A DNA stretch of 64,000 nt from Arthrobacter sp. AFG7.2 (GTDB lineage: Bacteria > Actinomycetota > Actinomycetes > Actinomycetales > Micrococcaceae): positions 620,001-684,000 of the forward strand of contig NZ_PJMB01000001.1 in NCBI RefSeq assembly GCF_002892835.1, written 5' to 3'. Below are positions 9,178-17,690 of the stretch, one piece after another (position 1 is the first letter of the stretch; every line of letters starts with the position of its first letter). Below the pieces are notes generated by a model, which worked only from the letters and a program-made list of their open reading frames with translations, did not search any database and was not told the DNA's origin. The position numbers and the translations under genes are program-made.

Positions 9178-10614
9178 ATGGCCATTTCCCTTGCCGCCCT
9201 GCTGGGTGTGAACTCGCTGAAGCTGTCCAAGGCCGGGGTCGCGGAAACCACCTGGCACCAGGACATCAACTGGGTGGCAGTGACCGAGCTGGAGGACCCG
9301 CACCGGTTCATCAACGGCGGTGAACTGATCCTGACAACAGGCCTCCGCCTGCGGTCCGCGCCCGAGCAGCGGCGCTTTGTCCGGCAGGTGCAGCGGGCCG
9401 GCGCTGTCGGCATCGGTTTTGGCGTAGGGCTTTCACACGAGACAGTTCCCCCGGCCCTGCTGGCCGAAGCCAACCGGTGGGGCCTGCCCGTGGTGGAGGT
9501 TCCCTATGAGACGCCGTTCATCGCCATCGGCAAGCTGGTGGCCGACGCCCAGTCCGCGGACCATTATGCGAAACTTGAACGCCTGATCGCCGGCCACCAG
9601 GTGCTGGCACGTGCACTGCTCACCGGTGGCGGGCTCGCTGAGCTGCTCAAGCACCTGGGCGGGATGCTGCGCACGGATGTAGCCCTGAGCCAGTTCACCG
9701 CCCAGTTGTATAACAGCAGCAGCGAATCACCCTCGGCGGACACCTGGTCCTCCTACCCCGTTCCCACCGGCCGGCGGGATGCCTGCACCCTGTGGGTCCG
9801 GCAGCCCTTCGAGGATTCGGGCATCATCGGCTACGCCCAGAACCTGATCAGCGTCGAGCTGAACAACATGGTCAAGCAGCGCCAGGCCCAGCGTGCCCTG
9901 TGCGGGCAGGTGCTGGAGGACGTGATCCATGGTGCCCTGGAGACCAGCGAGGCCCAGCGCCGCCTGGCCGGGGTAGGTGTCAACAGCACCCGGAAGAACG
10001 TGGTGCTGCTGGCTGTCTCCGCAGCGCACCATAAAGCCTTGGTGAGCACCTCGGTGCCGCGCGAACTGGAGAACGCGGTGGCCGCCGTCGTGGGCAAGGA
10101 CCTGGTGCTGGCAATCAATGACGACGGCGGCGGCGCACCTGCCCTGGCCCGGAAGCTGAGCGACCATCTCGCCGAGGCGGGTATCCACGCAACCATCGGA
10201 ATCGGGGGTGCGTACACCAAGCCGAACGGGCTGCGGTGGAGCTACTTCGAAGCCCGGGACGCGGCAAGCCACGGGCTGCCCGTGAATGAACCGGAGCGTC
10301 TGAGCCTGACGTCGCTGCTGCTGGCCAGTGAGGATGTGCCGCTGGCGGACATGGCCAATGAGTCCCTGAACCCGCTCCGCGCATTCGATGCCGCCCACGG
10401 CTCGGAACTGATGACGACGCTGGAGAGCTATCTCAACAACAACGGCTCTGTGGCTGCCGTCGCGGAGGAACTGACCCTGCACCGGAACACGGTCCGCTAC
10501 CGCCTGGCGCAGATCACCGAACTGACGGGCTACGATCCCGCGGTCACCACGGACCGTGTCCAGCTGTGGCTTGCGCTGGCCGTGGCCCGGCTGGGCGCCC
10601 GGCAGGGCAAGTAG
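9178..10614 (+). CDS. PucR family transcriptional regulator
   Basis: Protein of 478 residues with the full PucR layout. The N-terminal PucR domain (~5-125) includes ELEDPHRFINGGELILTTGLRLR. A variable middle region follows. The C-terminal helix-turn-helix is at ~425-465 (SVAAVAEELTLHRNTVRYRLAQITELTGYDP). Members regulate purine, GABA, proline or polyamine catabolism. It diverges from the aldehyde dehydrogenase-gabT operon across ~165 bp, so it is the obvious candidate activator for GABA/polyamine use. The effector is not visible. Confidence 0.9.
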   Translation: MAISLAALLGVNSLKLSKAGVAETTWHQDINWVAVTELEDPHRFINGGELILTTGLRLRSAPEQRRFVRQVQRAGAVGIGFGVGLSHETVPPALLAEANRWGLPVVEVPYETPFIAIGKLVADAQSADHYAKLERLIAGHQVLARALLTGGGLAELLKHLGGMLRTDVALSQFTAQLYNSSSESPSADTWSSYPVPTGRRDACTLWVRQPFEDSGIIGYAQNLISVELNNMVKQRQAQRALCGQVLEDVIHGALETSEAQRRLAGVGVNSTRKNVVLLAVSAAHHKALVSTSVPRELENAVAAVVGKDLVLAINDDGGGAPALARKLSDHLAEAGIHATIGIGGAYTKPNGLRWSYFEARDAASHGLPVNEPERLSLTSLLLASEDVPLADMANESLNPLRAFDAAHGSELMTTLESYLNNNGSVAAVAEELTLHRNTVRYRLAQITELTGYDPAVTTDRVQLWLALAVARLGARQGK

Positions 10615-10653
10615 GGCAAACCAAGGCGCCCCGTCCGGTGGGCTGGACGGGCG

Positions 10654-12267
10654 TCAGATAACCCCGCGCTGCAGGAGCTCGCGCGACTTCTTGCGGCCTT
10701 TACGGTACCTGGCCTCGGCGGCGCTCATCAGCGCGTCCTGCCGGCTGGCCAGCGCGGCGAAGACCGCAGCTTCTGCCGGCTGTTCCTGGCCAGGGTTGAG
10801 TGCGGCCAGCAGGTCCCGGGCTATCACGGCGTCATGGAAATCGCCCAGGACCTTTTGCTGGCGGTGTGCCGCTTTGGCCACTTGCCTGGCGCGTTTGCCG
10901 TGCACCAAAGCAGCTGTTTCCGCCACGTGCCGCAGCCGCTTTGCATCCTTGCGCACCTGGTGGAGGGCGTTGTCGTGGTCTGTCCCGCGCCGGGCGTGCG
11001 CAGCTGCCTTATGTGAGCGCCGCAGCCGCCTGGCGGACTTTTCCACGGCTTTTGCGGACACGCGCCGGCCGCGCGCCACCGTTTCCGTGCGGACAGGCGG
11101 GTTGTCGCGGAACTCTTCGAGCTCGTCGAGGAGCCGGAAGTAGCGGTCCGAGCGCAGCGCCTCCTGGAGCTGCCGGTATCCGTCGTCGAACGTGGCACCC
11201 ACTCTGTGCTCAACAAGGTTCCTGGCCGCCCCGGTGCCCTCCCCCGGCGGCAGTTCGCCGAGGTGCCCGCGGAGCCTGTCCAGCAGGACTTCGGCATCCC
11301 TCGGTCCGCCCAGCAGCCCGCCCAGCCACTTCAGTTCGTCCCGCAGCCGGCGGACCGGGCCGGCGGAATACAGCTTCCGGTAGGCCGCGAGCGCGGACCG
11401 GATCCGGCGGACAGCTGACCGCATGGTGTGCACGGACTCGGGTTCCTCCAGCCGGACCCGCGGGTCCTGGGCCAGAATCTGCTGGATCTGCCCGTCGAGG
11501 TAGGCAGTGACGACGGCGGTGGCTGGGGCTTTCTTGCCGGCGGCGAGAGCAGGGGTACTTTGGTCCTGCGCCGGGCGGGCGGCCAGGGACGGGCCGGCGC
11601 CCGGTGCTGAGCTTCCTGGGGTATCGCCGAGGGCACGGGAGAGTTTGGACGCGTGGCCCGCAGGATGTGCGCCGGCCCGGGCGAGGAGTTCCTCAGCCGG
11701 TCCGAAGATCCCCGGTCCGCCATGGACGAGCTCCAGTTCCCACTCGCGCCACTGCTGCTTCCGGCCGCCGCTTTCGGTTCCGCCACCCGGACCGTTATGC
11801 AGGCGCTCCGCCGTCACCCGGTCATCGGCGAGGTCCGCCAGGTGTACGCCGTCTTCTCCGTACAGCGCGTGGGTGGTGCGGCTGGTCTCGAGCCGGACTA
11901 CGGGTGCTACTTCCGCTCCGCGGAGGTACGCCTGGACGTGGTCGAGCAGGCTGTCCGGCACCACGCCTGGCTGCCCCAGCGGGGCGTGCAGTTCCCGCCG
12001 CTGCTGAGGTTCCGGCCCTCCGCCTCCGGCTTCCAGCGGCGGCAGTTTCAGGTGCCACCCGGCATCTGTGCCGCCAGTGCGGCGGCGCAGGGTGATCCGG
12101 CGGGAGGCAAGGGTATGCCGGGCGGTGTCAAAGTAGACAGCCTCAAGAAGTGCGGTAAGGGGAGCGCCGGCCTTAGCCACTCCGGGCAGGCTGTCCAGCG
12201 GAGGCACCACGGCGTCGCTGTCGACGTCGTACTTCTTTTCGATCTCAAGTCCTTGCGAAGCCTTCAC
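10654..12267 (-). CDS. CYTH and CHAD domain protein
   Basis: Protein of 537 residues. The N-terminal CYTH domain begins at once with the ExExK motif (LEIEKKYDVD) that binds metal and triphosphate. The C-terminal CHAD domain (~residues 240-530) is rich in His/Arg/Lys helices (VHTMRSAVRRIRSALAAYRKLY; HQVRKDAKRLRHVAETAALVHG). CYTH proteins hydrolyse triphosphates, and CHAD domains bind polyphosphate. I start at GTG 12267 because AAGGA sits 6 nt upstream and the ExExK motif follows directly; upstream in-frame starts add 40 unrelated residues. A CCCGTCC/GGACGGG hairpin (10630-10651) separates it from pucR. Confidence 0.88.
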   Translation of the reverse strand: MKASQGLEIEKKYDVDSDAVVPPLDSLPGVAKAGAPLTALLEAVYFDTARHTLASRRITLRRRTGGTDAGWHLKLPPLEAGGGGPEPQQRRELHAPLGQPGVVPDSLLDHVQAYLRGAEVAPVVRLETSRTTHALYGEDGVHLADLADDRVTAERLHNGPGGGTESGGRKQQWREWELELVHGGPGIFGPAEELLARAGAHPAGHASKLSRALGDTPGSSAPGAGPSLAARPAQDQSTPALAAGKKAPATAVVTAYLDGQIQQILAQDPRVRLEEPESVHTMRSAVRRIRSALAAYRKLYSAGPVRRLRDELKWLGGLLGGPRDAEVLLDRLRGHLGELPPGEGTGAARNLVEHRVGATFDDGYRQLQEALRSDRYFRLLDELEEFRDNPPVRTETVARGRRVSAKAVEKSARRLRRSHKAAAHARRGTDHDNALHQVRKDAKRLRHVAETAALVHGKRARQVAKAAHRQQKVLGDFHDAVIARDLLAALNPGQEQPAEAAVFAALASRQDALMSAAEARYRKGRKKSRELLQRGVI

Positions 12268-12399
12268 AAGCCGTCCTTCCACTCCACGGGCAGAGCTTCC
12301 GGAAAATGGCGTCCGGCTGCCCGCTGGCAGTCTATTGCCCTTGGCCGGGAACCCGGGAGATTCCTGCCACACAATCGCAGACATCAAACGTCTAACCTT

Positions 12400-12405
12400 T
12401 ACACT
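12400..12405 (+). promoter_or_regulatory. Candidate -10 box for leaderless MFS gene
   Basis: TACACT, then 6 nt (GGATCA), then the ATG at 12412. No Shine-Dalgarno is present between them, so a leaderless transcript is likely. Confidence 0.45.
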
Positions 12406-12411
12406 GGATCA

Positions 12412-13695
12412 ATGCCAGCTTCGCCTCCTTCTGCCGCCGCAGCGCCTGCCGCCCCTCCCCGGAGTGTTCCCGCTCCCCCCGCCCCCGCCTCGGCGTTGGC
12501 GGGGAACGAGACAAAACCGCGTTCCGCCGTCGTGTTCGGTGTGATCGCGCTGGTGCTGATCGGGCTGAACCTGCGGGCCGGGATCACCGGAGCGTCGGCA
12601 CTGCTGCATGACCTGCAGTCGGTCCTGGGCTACGGCGCCTTTGTGGCTGCCGTCATCCCGTCCATTCCCACGCTGTGCTTTGCCCTTGCCGGGGCGGGCA
12701 CCTCGTGGCTGACGGGCCGGCTGGGCGTGGAGAAGGCCATCGTGGTAGCCCTGGCAATGCTGGCCGGCGGGCTGCTCCTGCGCGGCATTCCCGCCACCGG
12801 CATGCTGGTGGCGGGCAGCGTCCTGGGCATGTCCGGCCTGGCTGTCTGCAACGTGGCAATGCCCTCCTTCATCCGGGAACACTTTGCGCACAGGACCTCG
12901 CTGATGACCGCCGTGTACACGGTAACCATGGCCACGGGTGCCACCGTGACCGCGGCAGCGGTGGTACCGCTGGCCCAGGCGCTGGGTTCCCCTTCAGCTG
13001 CCGTTGGCGCCATCGGCATCACTGCCGTAGCGGCCCTCCTGGGCTTCCTTCCCGTGGCGCTGCATGCGCACCGGAACACTCCGCAGCGGAGTGGGGCCCG
13101 GATCTCCCCCTGGCCTTTGCTGCGGGCCCGCAAGGGACTGCTCCTCACCGCGATCTTCGCGCTCCAGGCCTTGCTCGCCTATGCCCTGCTGAGCTGGTTC
13201 CCCTACATGCTGACCACCATGGGCCTGAGCGCCTCGGACAGCGGACTGATGTTCGGCTTGATGCAGCTTGTCTCGGTTCCGGCCGGGATGGTCCTGATCG
13301 CCATCGGTTCCCGGCCCCGCATGCTGCGGCCCGCGTTTTACCTGGTGAGCGTCACCATGGTGGCGGGCCTGGTGTCGCTGCTGCTCCTGCCGGTAGGGCT
13401 GGCCGCCGTTTCCGCCACCCTGCTGGGGTTCGGCCTGGGAATTTTCCCGCTGGTCATGGTGATGATCAGCCGCAGCGGCGCGAGCACCACGGAAACCACG
13501 GCGCTGTCCACGCTCGCCCAGTCCACGGGCTACCTGCTCGCCACCGCGGGGCCGTTCGGCATGGGCCTGCTGCACAGCGCCACGGGCGGCTGGACGCTGC
13601 CCCTCCTGCTGCTCCTCGCCCTTGCGCTGGCCCAGATTGTGGTGGCGCACCTGATCACCGGCAAGGCCATGACCAAAGCCGTGGGAAGGAAGTAG
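12412..13695 (+). CDS. MFS transporter, CynX/NimT-like
   Basis: Protein of 427 residues with about twelve hydrophobic segments after a Pro/Ala-rich N-terminus of ~40 residues. LNLRAGITGASALLHDLQSVLG and SIPTLCFALAGAGTSWLTGRLGVEKA resemble the cyanate/nitroimidazole (CynX/NimT) branch of the major facilitator superfamily. The frame is open far upstream (to 11653), but that part is antisense to the CYTH-CHAD gene; ATG 12412 follows a -10-like TACACT. A GntR regulator starts 6 nt downstream, so the pair is probably one transcript. The substrate is not inferable. Confidence 0.85.
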   Translation: MPASPPSAAAAPAAPPRSVPAPPAPASALAGNETKPRSAVVFGVIALVLIGLNLRAGITGASALLHDLQSVLGYGAFVAAVIPSIPTLCFALAGAGTSWLTGRLGVEKAIVVALAMLAGGLLLRGIPATGMLVAGSVLGMSGLAVCNVAMPSFIREHFAHRTSLMTAVYTVTMATGATVTAAAVVPLAQALGSPSAAVGAIGITAVAALLGFLPVALHAHRNTPQRSGARISPWPLLRARKGLLLTAIFALQALLAYALLSWFPYMLTTMGLSASDSGLMFGLMQLVSVPAGMVLIAIGSRPRMLRPAFYLVSVTMVAGLVSLLLLPVGLAAVSATLLGFGLGIFPLVMVMISRSGASTTETTALSTLAQSTGYLLATAGPFGMGLLHSATGGWTLPLLLLLALALAQIVVAHLITGKAMTKAVGRK

Positions 13696-13701
13696 CCCGC
13701 C

Positions 13702-14382
13702 ATGGTCCTGGTCCCTTCTTCCCGCACCCCGCTCGCGGACGAGGTCACTGCCAAGCTGCGCGCCATGGTCCATTCAGGCGAGTGGCCCCTTCACCAGCGC
13801 ATCCCGTCCGAGACCGAGCTGATGGCCGGCCTGGGGGTGTCCCGCGGCACCCTGCGCGAGGGCATCAAGGCGCTTGCCCACAGCGGAATGCTCGAGGTGC
13901 GGCGCGGCGACGGCACCTATGTCCGGGCCACCAGTGAGATCTCCGGAGCAGCCCGGCGCATGTACCAGGACCATACTGAGGAACACATCCTGGAAGTCCG
14001 GCTGGGCCTGGACACCCAGGCAGCCCGGCTGGCCGCACGGAATGCAACGGACGACGACGTCTCCGCCCTGCGTGCCCTGCTCACCGCCCGGGACGCGGCC
14101 TGGAGCGCCGGCGACTACGAGGCCTGGGCGCAGGCCGACTGGGGATTCCACGAACGGGTGGCACAGGCTTCCGGCAATCCGCTGCTGCACGAGCTCTACG
14201 TCAGCTTCGGCGCAGCCTTTCACCAGGACCTCCTTAAGCAGCAGCGCCGGGCGGGCTTCGACGGCCGCCCGCACGAAGGGCATGACCTCCTGGCCGATGC
14301 CATTGAGGCCCGCGACGAGGACGCCGCAGTAGGCACCGTCAACCGGAACCTGAACTCCTGCGCCGAGTGGCTTGCCGGATAA
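13702..14382 (+). CDS. GntR family regulator, FadR subfamily
   Basis: Protein of 226 residues. The N-terminal GntR winged helix (~8-78) includes RIPSETELMAGLGVSRGTLREGIKALAHSGMLEVRRGDGTYV. The C-terminal all-helical FCD ligand domain (~95-220) contains the metal-binding pattern around EVRLGLDTQAARLAA and WGFHERVAQASGNPLL. FCD regulators usually sense carboxylic acids. The 6-nt spacing from the MFS gene suggests it controls that transporter. Confidence 0.88.
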   Translation: MVLVPSSRTPLADEVTAKLRAMVHSGEWPLHQRIPSETELMAGLGVSRGTLREGIKALAHSGMLEVRRGDGTYVRATSEISGAARRMYQDHTEEHILEVRLGLDTQAARLAARNATDDDVSALRALLTARDAAWSAGDYEAWAQADWGFHERVAQASGNPLLHELYVSFGAAFHQDLLKQQRRAGFDGRPHEGHDLLADAIEARDEDAAVGTVNRNLNSCAEWLAG

Positions 14383-14417
14383 CGCTTCCTATACAGGGTT
14401 TCACCGGAACTTAATCG

Positions 14418-14434
14418 GTCAGTAGGCTTACTAT
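14418..14434 (+). promoter_or_regulatory. Shared TAGGCTTACTAT promoter motif
   Basis: GTCAGTAGGCTTACTAT, 70 nt upstream of the AI-2E-type gene. It shares 14 contiguous bases (GTCAGTAGGCTT plus flank, one A/G change) with the motif before topoisomerase IB and is related to those at 16472 and 60186. Confidence 0.4.
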
Positions 14435-14503
14435 CTGAAGAAAGGTAGTTCAGCCCGCCCTGCGCCCCGGCACGGCAGGCACCGCCGACGACGAGGAGTT
14501 CCC

Positions 14504-15742
14504 GTGGCGAGATCATCACGCCTGACCGACCACAACGTGGGCCAAGAGCCTGCGCAGCAGGCAGCGGCACAATCACCGGCCGCTGCCGCTGGCCATACCG
14601 GCGCTGCCGGCCACCAACCGCCGCCCGTCCGGAAGGCCCGGGACACCAAGTCGCCCACCCAGCTGTGGGGTGACGGCCTGGGCAGGGTTGGGATCCGTGC
14701 TGCCCAGATTCTGCTGATCCTCACCGTAGCGGTTGTCTCCGTCTACGCACTGATGCAGATCAAGCTGCTGGTCATTCCGATTCTGATCGCACTGATTCTG
14801 GCAGCCGCCATCGGCCCGTTCGTGAACATGCTCCGGCGCCGCGGGCTGCGGGGCGGCCTGGCAACCGGCATCGCGTTCATTGGGCTGCTGCTGGTGCTGG
14901 GCGGCGTTTCCACCGTGATCTACTACTCCGTCCGAAACCAATGGGGCGAACTGGCGCAGCAGGCTGCTTCCGGGCTGGATGAGCTGGAGAAGTTCCTGCT
15001 GACCGGGCCCATCCCCCTTGAGCAGGCGCAGCTGGACCAGGCGCGGGAAGGCATTGTGCAGTTCGCCACCAGCAGCCAGGTGCGGTCCGGCGCCCTCACC
15101 GGACTGTCCGTGGTGACTGAATTTCTTGCCGGCGCAAGCCTCGTGGTGATCATCCTGTTCTTCTTCCTCAAGGACGGGGCCAAAATCTGGAACTTCTTCC
15201 TCCGCCCCTTCACGGGCGAACGTGAGGCTAAACTGCGCCGGGTGGGCAGCCGCACCCTCGAGGTGCTGGGCGGCTACGTGCGGGGCACTGCCATCGTGGC
15301 CCTGGTGGACACCATCGCCATCGGAACCGCGCTGCTGATCCTGCAGGTTCCGCTCGCCATTCCGCTGGCCATCATCGTTTTCATCGGCGCCTTCATCCCG
15401 CTGGTGGGCGCTACGGTGGCCGGCATCCTGGCCGCCCTGGTGGCACTGGTGGCAAACGGGCCGGTGGTTGCCCTGATCGTGGTGGCCGTGGTCATCGCAG
15501 TCAACCAGCTGGAGGGCGATCTCCTGCAGCCCATCGTCATGGGCAAGTCCCTGCAGCTCCATGCCCTGGTGATCCTGATGGCCCTGACTGCAGGCACCAT
15601 CCTGGCCGGCATCGTCGGCGCCGTGCTGTCCGTGCCGCTGGCCGCCGTCGCCTGGGCCATTATCCAGGTGTGGACTGCCGAGGACCCCAACCTGGAGGAC
15701 ATGAACCCGGACCTGCCGCCGGCCGGTACTAAGCCGATCTAG
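14504..15742 (+). CDS. AI-2E family transporter (PF01594-type membrane protein)
   Basis: Protein of 412 residues with about eight membrane helices. The start is GTG 14504 with GAGGAG 5 nt upstream. Characteristic features are paired N-terminal helices (ILLILTVAVVSVYALMQIKLLVIPILIALILAA as two segments), a soluble amphipathic middle region (~140-190), and IVFIGAFIPLVGATVAGILAAL with NQLEGDLLQPIVMGKSLQLHALVI. The family includes TqsA and Na+/H+ antiporter-like members; the substrate here is unknown. The N-terminal ~55 residues are polar and Gln/Ala-rich. Confidence 0.88.
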   Translation: MARSSRLTDHNVGQEPAQQAAAQSPAAAAGHTGAAGHQPPPVRKARDTKSPTQLWGDGLGRVGIRAAQILLILTVAVVSVYALMQIKLLVIPILIALILAAAIGPFVNMLRRRGLRGGLATGIAFIGLLLVLGGVSTVIYYSVRNQWGELAQQAASGLDELEKFLLTGPIPLEQAQLDQAREGIVQFATSSQVRSGALTGLSVVTEFLAGASLVVIILFFFLKDGAKIWNFFLRPFTGEREAKLRRVGSRTLEVLGGYVRGTAIVALVDTIAIGTALLILQVPLAIPLAIIVFIGAFIPLVGATVAGILAALVALVANGPVVALIVVAVVIAVNQLEGDLLQPIVMGKSLQLHALVILMALTAGTILAGIVGAVLSVPLAAVAWAIIQVWTAEDPNLEDMNPDLPPAGTKPI

Positions 15743-15786
15743 GCATCAAGCTCCAGTGCAGGCTGGCAGATTTGCCTCCACGCATC

Positions 15787-15830
15787 AAAAAGGCTGGCGC
15801 CCCTGGTATCCCAGGTGCGCCAGCCTTTTT
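15787..15830. terminator. Bidirectional rho-independent terminator
   Basis: Arms 15787-15806 and 15811-15830 pair over 20 bp with one mismatch around loop TATC. An A5 flank on one side and a T5 flank on the other let it work in both directions. It lies between convergent genes. Confidence 0.85.
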
Positions 15831-15848
15831 GTGCGTCGTCTTTCGGTA

Positions 15849-16385
15849 TTACTTCTGGAGGCCGGCGAAGACGTTCTTGGGGCGCTGCATCTCACCATGC
15901 TTGGCGCCGAGGACCACCACCAGCCCGGCAAACGCGGGGATGACCCACTGGAGCATTTTCAGCTGCTGCTGGGCCGCCTTCAGCTCTTCGGAGGCATTCG
16001 GGGCGGGCTCGGTGGCACCTTCCGCACCCTCAGCGGCCATCTTCTCCACCTTCTTGCCCAGGATGCCGGAGTACAGGGTGACTGCGGCGCCCACCACGGT
16101 CACTGCCGTCTTGATGACGGTGTCACGCGCCACGCCGTCCTGCTTGGCGATCCGGTCCTTGTTCTCCCACGCGATGGCCAGGTCCGCCACAAGGTGCGAG
16201 GCGAACGCGCCGGTCTGGAACGGCGCCCATTTCATCCAGCCTGCGCTCGAGAGCCTGGTCCGTTCCGAGGGGTCCTTGGCCGCCGCCGCCGCACCGTTGA
16301 GGCCGATTGCGCCCATGAGCGATCCACCGAACCACGCTGCTGCCGTCAAATCGTGAACTGACCGGGCAATAAGATTTCCTGCCAT
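15849..16385 (-). CDS. Hypothetical small membrane protein
   Basis: Protein of 178 residues, not recognised as a named family. Hydrophobic stretches lie at ~12-35, ~88-108 and ~150-168. A polar Glu/Ala/Gln-rich segment (~118-145) contains predicted coil-forming AAQQQLKML. The N-terminus MAGNLIARSVHDLTAAAWFGGSLMG resembles a DUF4149-like membrane domain, but I cannot assign it. ATG 16385 is preferred because AGGA lies 9 nt upstream, whereas the ATG at 16394 abuts it. The promoter region contains the shared TAAGC motif at 16472-16492. Confidence 0.75.
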   Translation of the reverse strand: MAGNLIARSVHDLTAAAWFGGSLMGAIGLNGAAAAAKDPSERTRLSSAGWMKWAPFQTGAFASHLVADLAIAWENKDRIAKQDGVARDTVIKTAVTVVGAAVTLYSGILGKKVEKMAAEGAEGATEPAPNASEELKAAQQQLKMLQWVIPAFAGLVVVLGAKHGEMQRPKNVFAGLQK

Positions 16386-16471
16386 GATGTGCATTCCTAA
16401 CGTTGAACTGGTTCCGAGAGCCGCTCTTGCGGTCTTCGCTTGCCGTGTCCCTTCAAGGTCATGGTCCGCCT

Positions 16472-16492
16472 ATGGTAAGCACACTTACTAAT
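16472..16492. promoter_or_regulatory. TAAGC-type inverted motif in divergent promoter region
   Basis: ATGGTAAGCACACTTACTAA (first 20 of 21 bases) is an imperfect inverted repeat (GTAAG...CTTAC). It lies between the divergent small membrane protein gene and the 16541 gene. It resembles the elements at 3839, 14418 and 60186. Confidence 0.4.
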
Positions 16493-16527
16493 GTTACGAA
16501 AGCCCGTCTTCCGAGGGGCATAACGCG

Positions 16528-16533
16528 TAATAT
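16528..16533 (+). promoter_or_regulatory. Candidate -10 box for leaderless gene at 16541
   Basis: TAATAT, 7 nt before the ATG at 16541, with no ribosome-binding site between. Confidence 0.4.
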
Positions 16534-16540
16534 CGTGGCC

Positions 16541-16831
16541 ATGGGAAACACAGGTACTTTGTTCGGCTGGGCCTTCGGGGACCCGGCGCGGGAAAAAGAA
16601 AGCACGTACGTGGCCGGCCTCCAGGATGAGGCGCTGAAGAATGCGCGGGAGACCGCAGTGGCCAAGGGAGTAGCCGTGGTGGCGGATTCGCAGGTGTTCA
16701 CTGTCCTGAGCGCCGACGATTCCCTGGTGGAACTGGATAACGCCCCCGGAAAACTGGTGGTCCGCTGTACCGTGCACGTCGAGGGGCCGGGCGCCGGGAA
16801 GCTGCGCGCTGAAGGGCCCATGAACGGCTGA
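16541..16831 (+). CDS. Conserved hypothetical protein
   Basis: Soluble protein of 96 residues with no recognised domain. It has a helical, charged N-terminal half (DPAREKESTYVAGLQDEALKNARETAVAKG) and a beta-rich C-terminal half (VVADSQVFTVLSADDSLVELDNAPGKLVVRCTVHV). The open frame extends to 16403 but has no credible start there; ATG 16541 follows TAATAT by 7 nt. The next gene begins 3 nt after its stop, so the two are co-transcribed. Confidence 0.65.
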   Translation: MGNTGTLFGWAFGDPAREKESTYVAGLQDEALKNARETAVAKGVAVVADSQVFTVLSADDSLVELDNAPGKLVVRCTVHVEGPGAGKLRAEGPMNG

Positions 16832-16834
16832 CCC

Positions 16835-17662
16835 ATGTCCGACGCGGAATCGACCATCAGCCAGGCCGCGGATGCCGTCGAGGTGGTTTCCAACCACCCG
16901 GCCCTGGATGTCCTGGCGCGGACAGGGTTCGCCGTCATGGCGCTGCTCCACGTCATTATTGGGGCCATTTCCATCGCCGTCGCCTTCGGTCAGCCCGGCG
17001 AGGCCGAACCCACAGGGGCGATCGAGCAACTGGCCGCCAATCCCTGGGGTCCTGCAGTAATGTGGGCGTGCGTGCTGGCCTGCTTCGGGCTGGGCTTGTG
17101 GCAGGCGAGCGAGGCCACCCTGCGGGCACGCCGCCTGCCCCGCAAGGAACGGGTGTCCAAACTCATCTCGTCGGGCTTTCTGGCGATTGCCTACAGCAGC
17201 GTAGGGGTCAGCTTCGCCGGTTTCGCGGTGGGCCTGCGGGGCGACTCCAGTGAGAGCACGCGCGATTTCAGTGCGTCCCTGATGGCTGCGCCGTTAGGGC
17301 TATGGGCATTGGTGGCACTGGGCCTGACGATTGTGGGTATCGGGGTCTACTTTGTGGTCAAAGGCGTGCGGCGCGGGTTCAAGGAGGAGCTCTTCCACTT
17401 TGACGGCACCCGCCGCGGAAGGGTGATTGACGGCCTGGGCATTGCCGGCCACATTGCCAAGGGCGTGGCCCTGGTCCTCACCGGCCTCCTCTTCGTCATC
17501 GCCGCAGCCAAGCACAATCCCAGTGAATCCACCGGCCTGGATGGCAGCCTCAAAGCCCTCCAGGATCACCCGTGGGGACCGTACCTCCTGGTGGCCATCG
17601 GTGCGGGGTTTATTGCCTATGGGATCTTTGCGCTTGTCCGCTCGCGGTTTGGACGCATGTAG
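16835..17662 (+). CDS. DUF1206 domain membrane protein
   Basis: Protein of 275 residues with six hydrophobic helices arranged as three ~80-residue repeats, each starting with an Ala/Gly-rich helix: LARTGFAVMALLHVIIGAI, LISSGFLAIAYSSVGVSFAG and LGIAGHIAKGVALVLTGLLF. Each repeat then has a second helix ending near a W or G motif. This is the DUF1206 architecture common in actinobacteria; the function is unknown. It sits 3 nt after the small upstream gene. Confidence 0.85.
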   Translation: MSDAESTISQAADAVEVVSNHPALDVLARTGFAVMALLHVIIGAISIAVAFGQPGEAEPTGAIEQLAANPWGPAVMWACVLACFGLGLWQASEATLRARRLPRKERVSKLISSGFLAIAYSSVGVSFAGFAVGLRGDSSESTRDFSASLMAAPLGLWALVALGLTIVGIGVYFVVKGVRRGFKEELFHFDGTRRGRVIDGLGIAGHIAKGVALVLTGLLFVIAAAKHNPSESTGLDGSLKALQDHPWGPYLLVAIGAGFIAYGIFALVRSRFGRM

Positions 17663-17690
17663 CACAGCCATTTCAGGGTAGGAAGGAAGC

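Noticed and set aside
11653-12411. Upstream extension of the MFS transporter frame
   Set aside because: Antisense to the CYTH-CHAD gene; the transporter domain and a -10-like box support ATG 12412.
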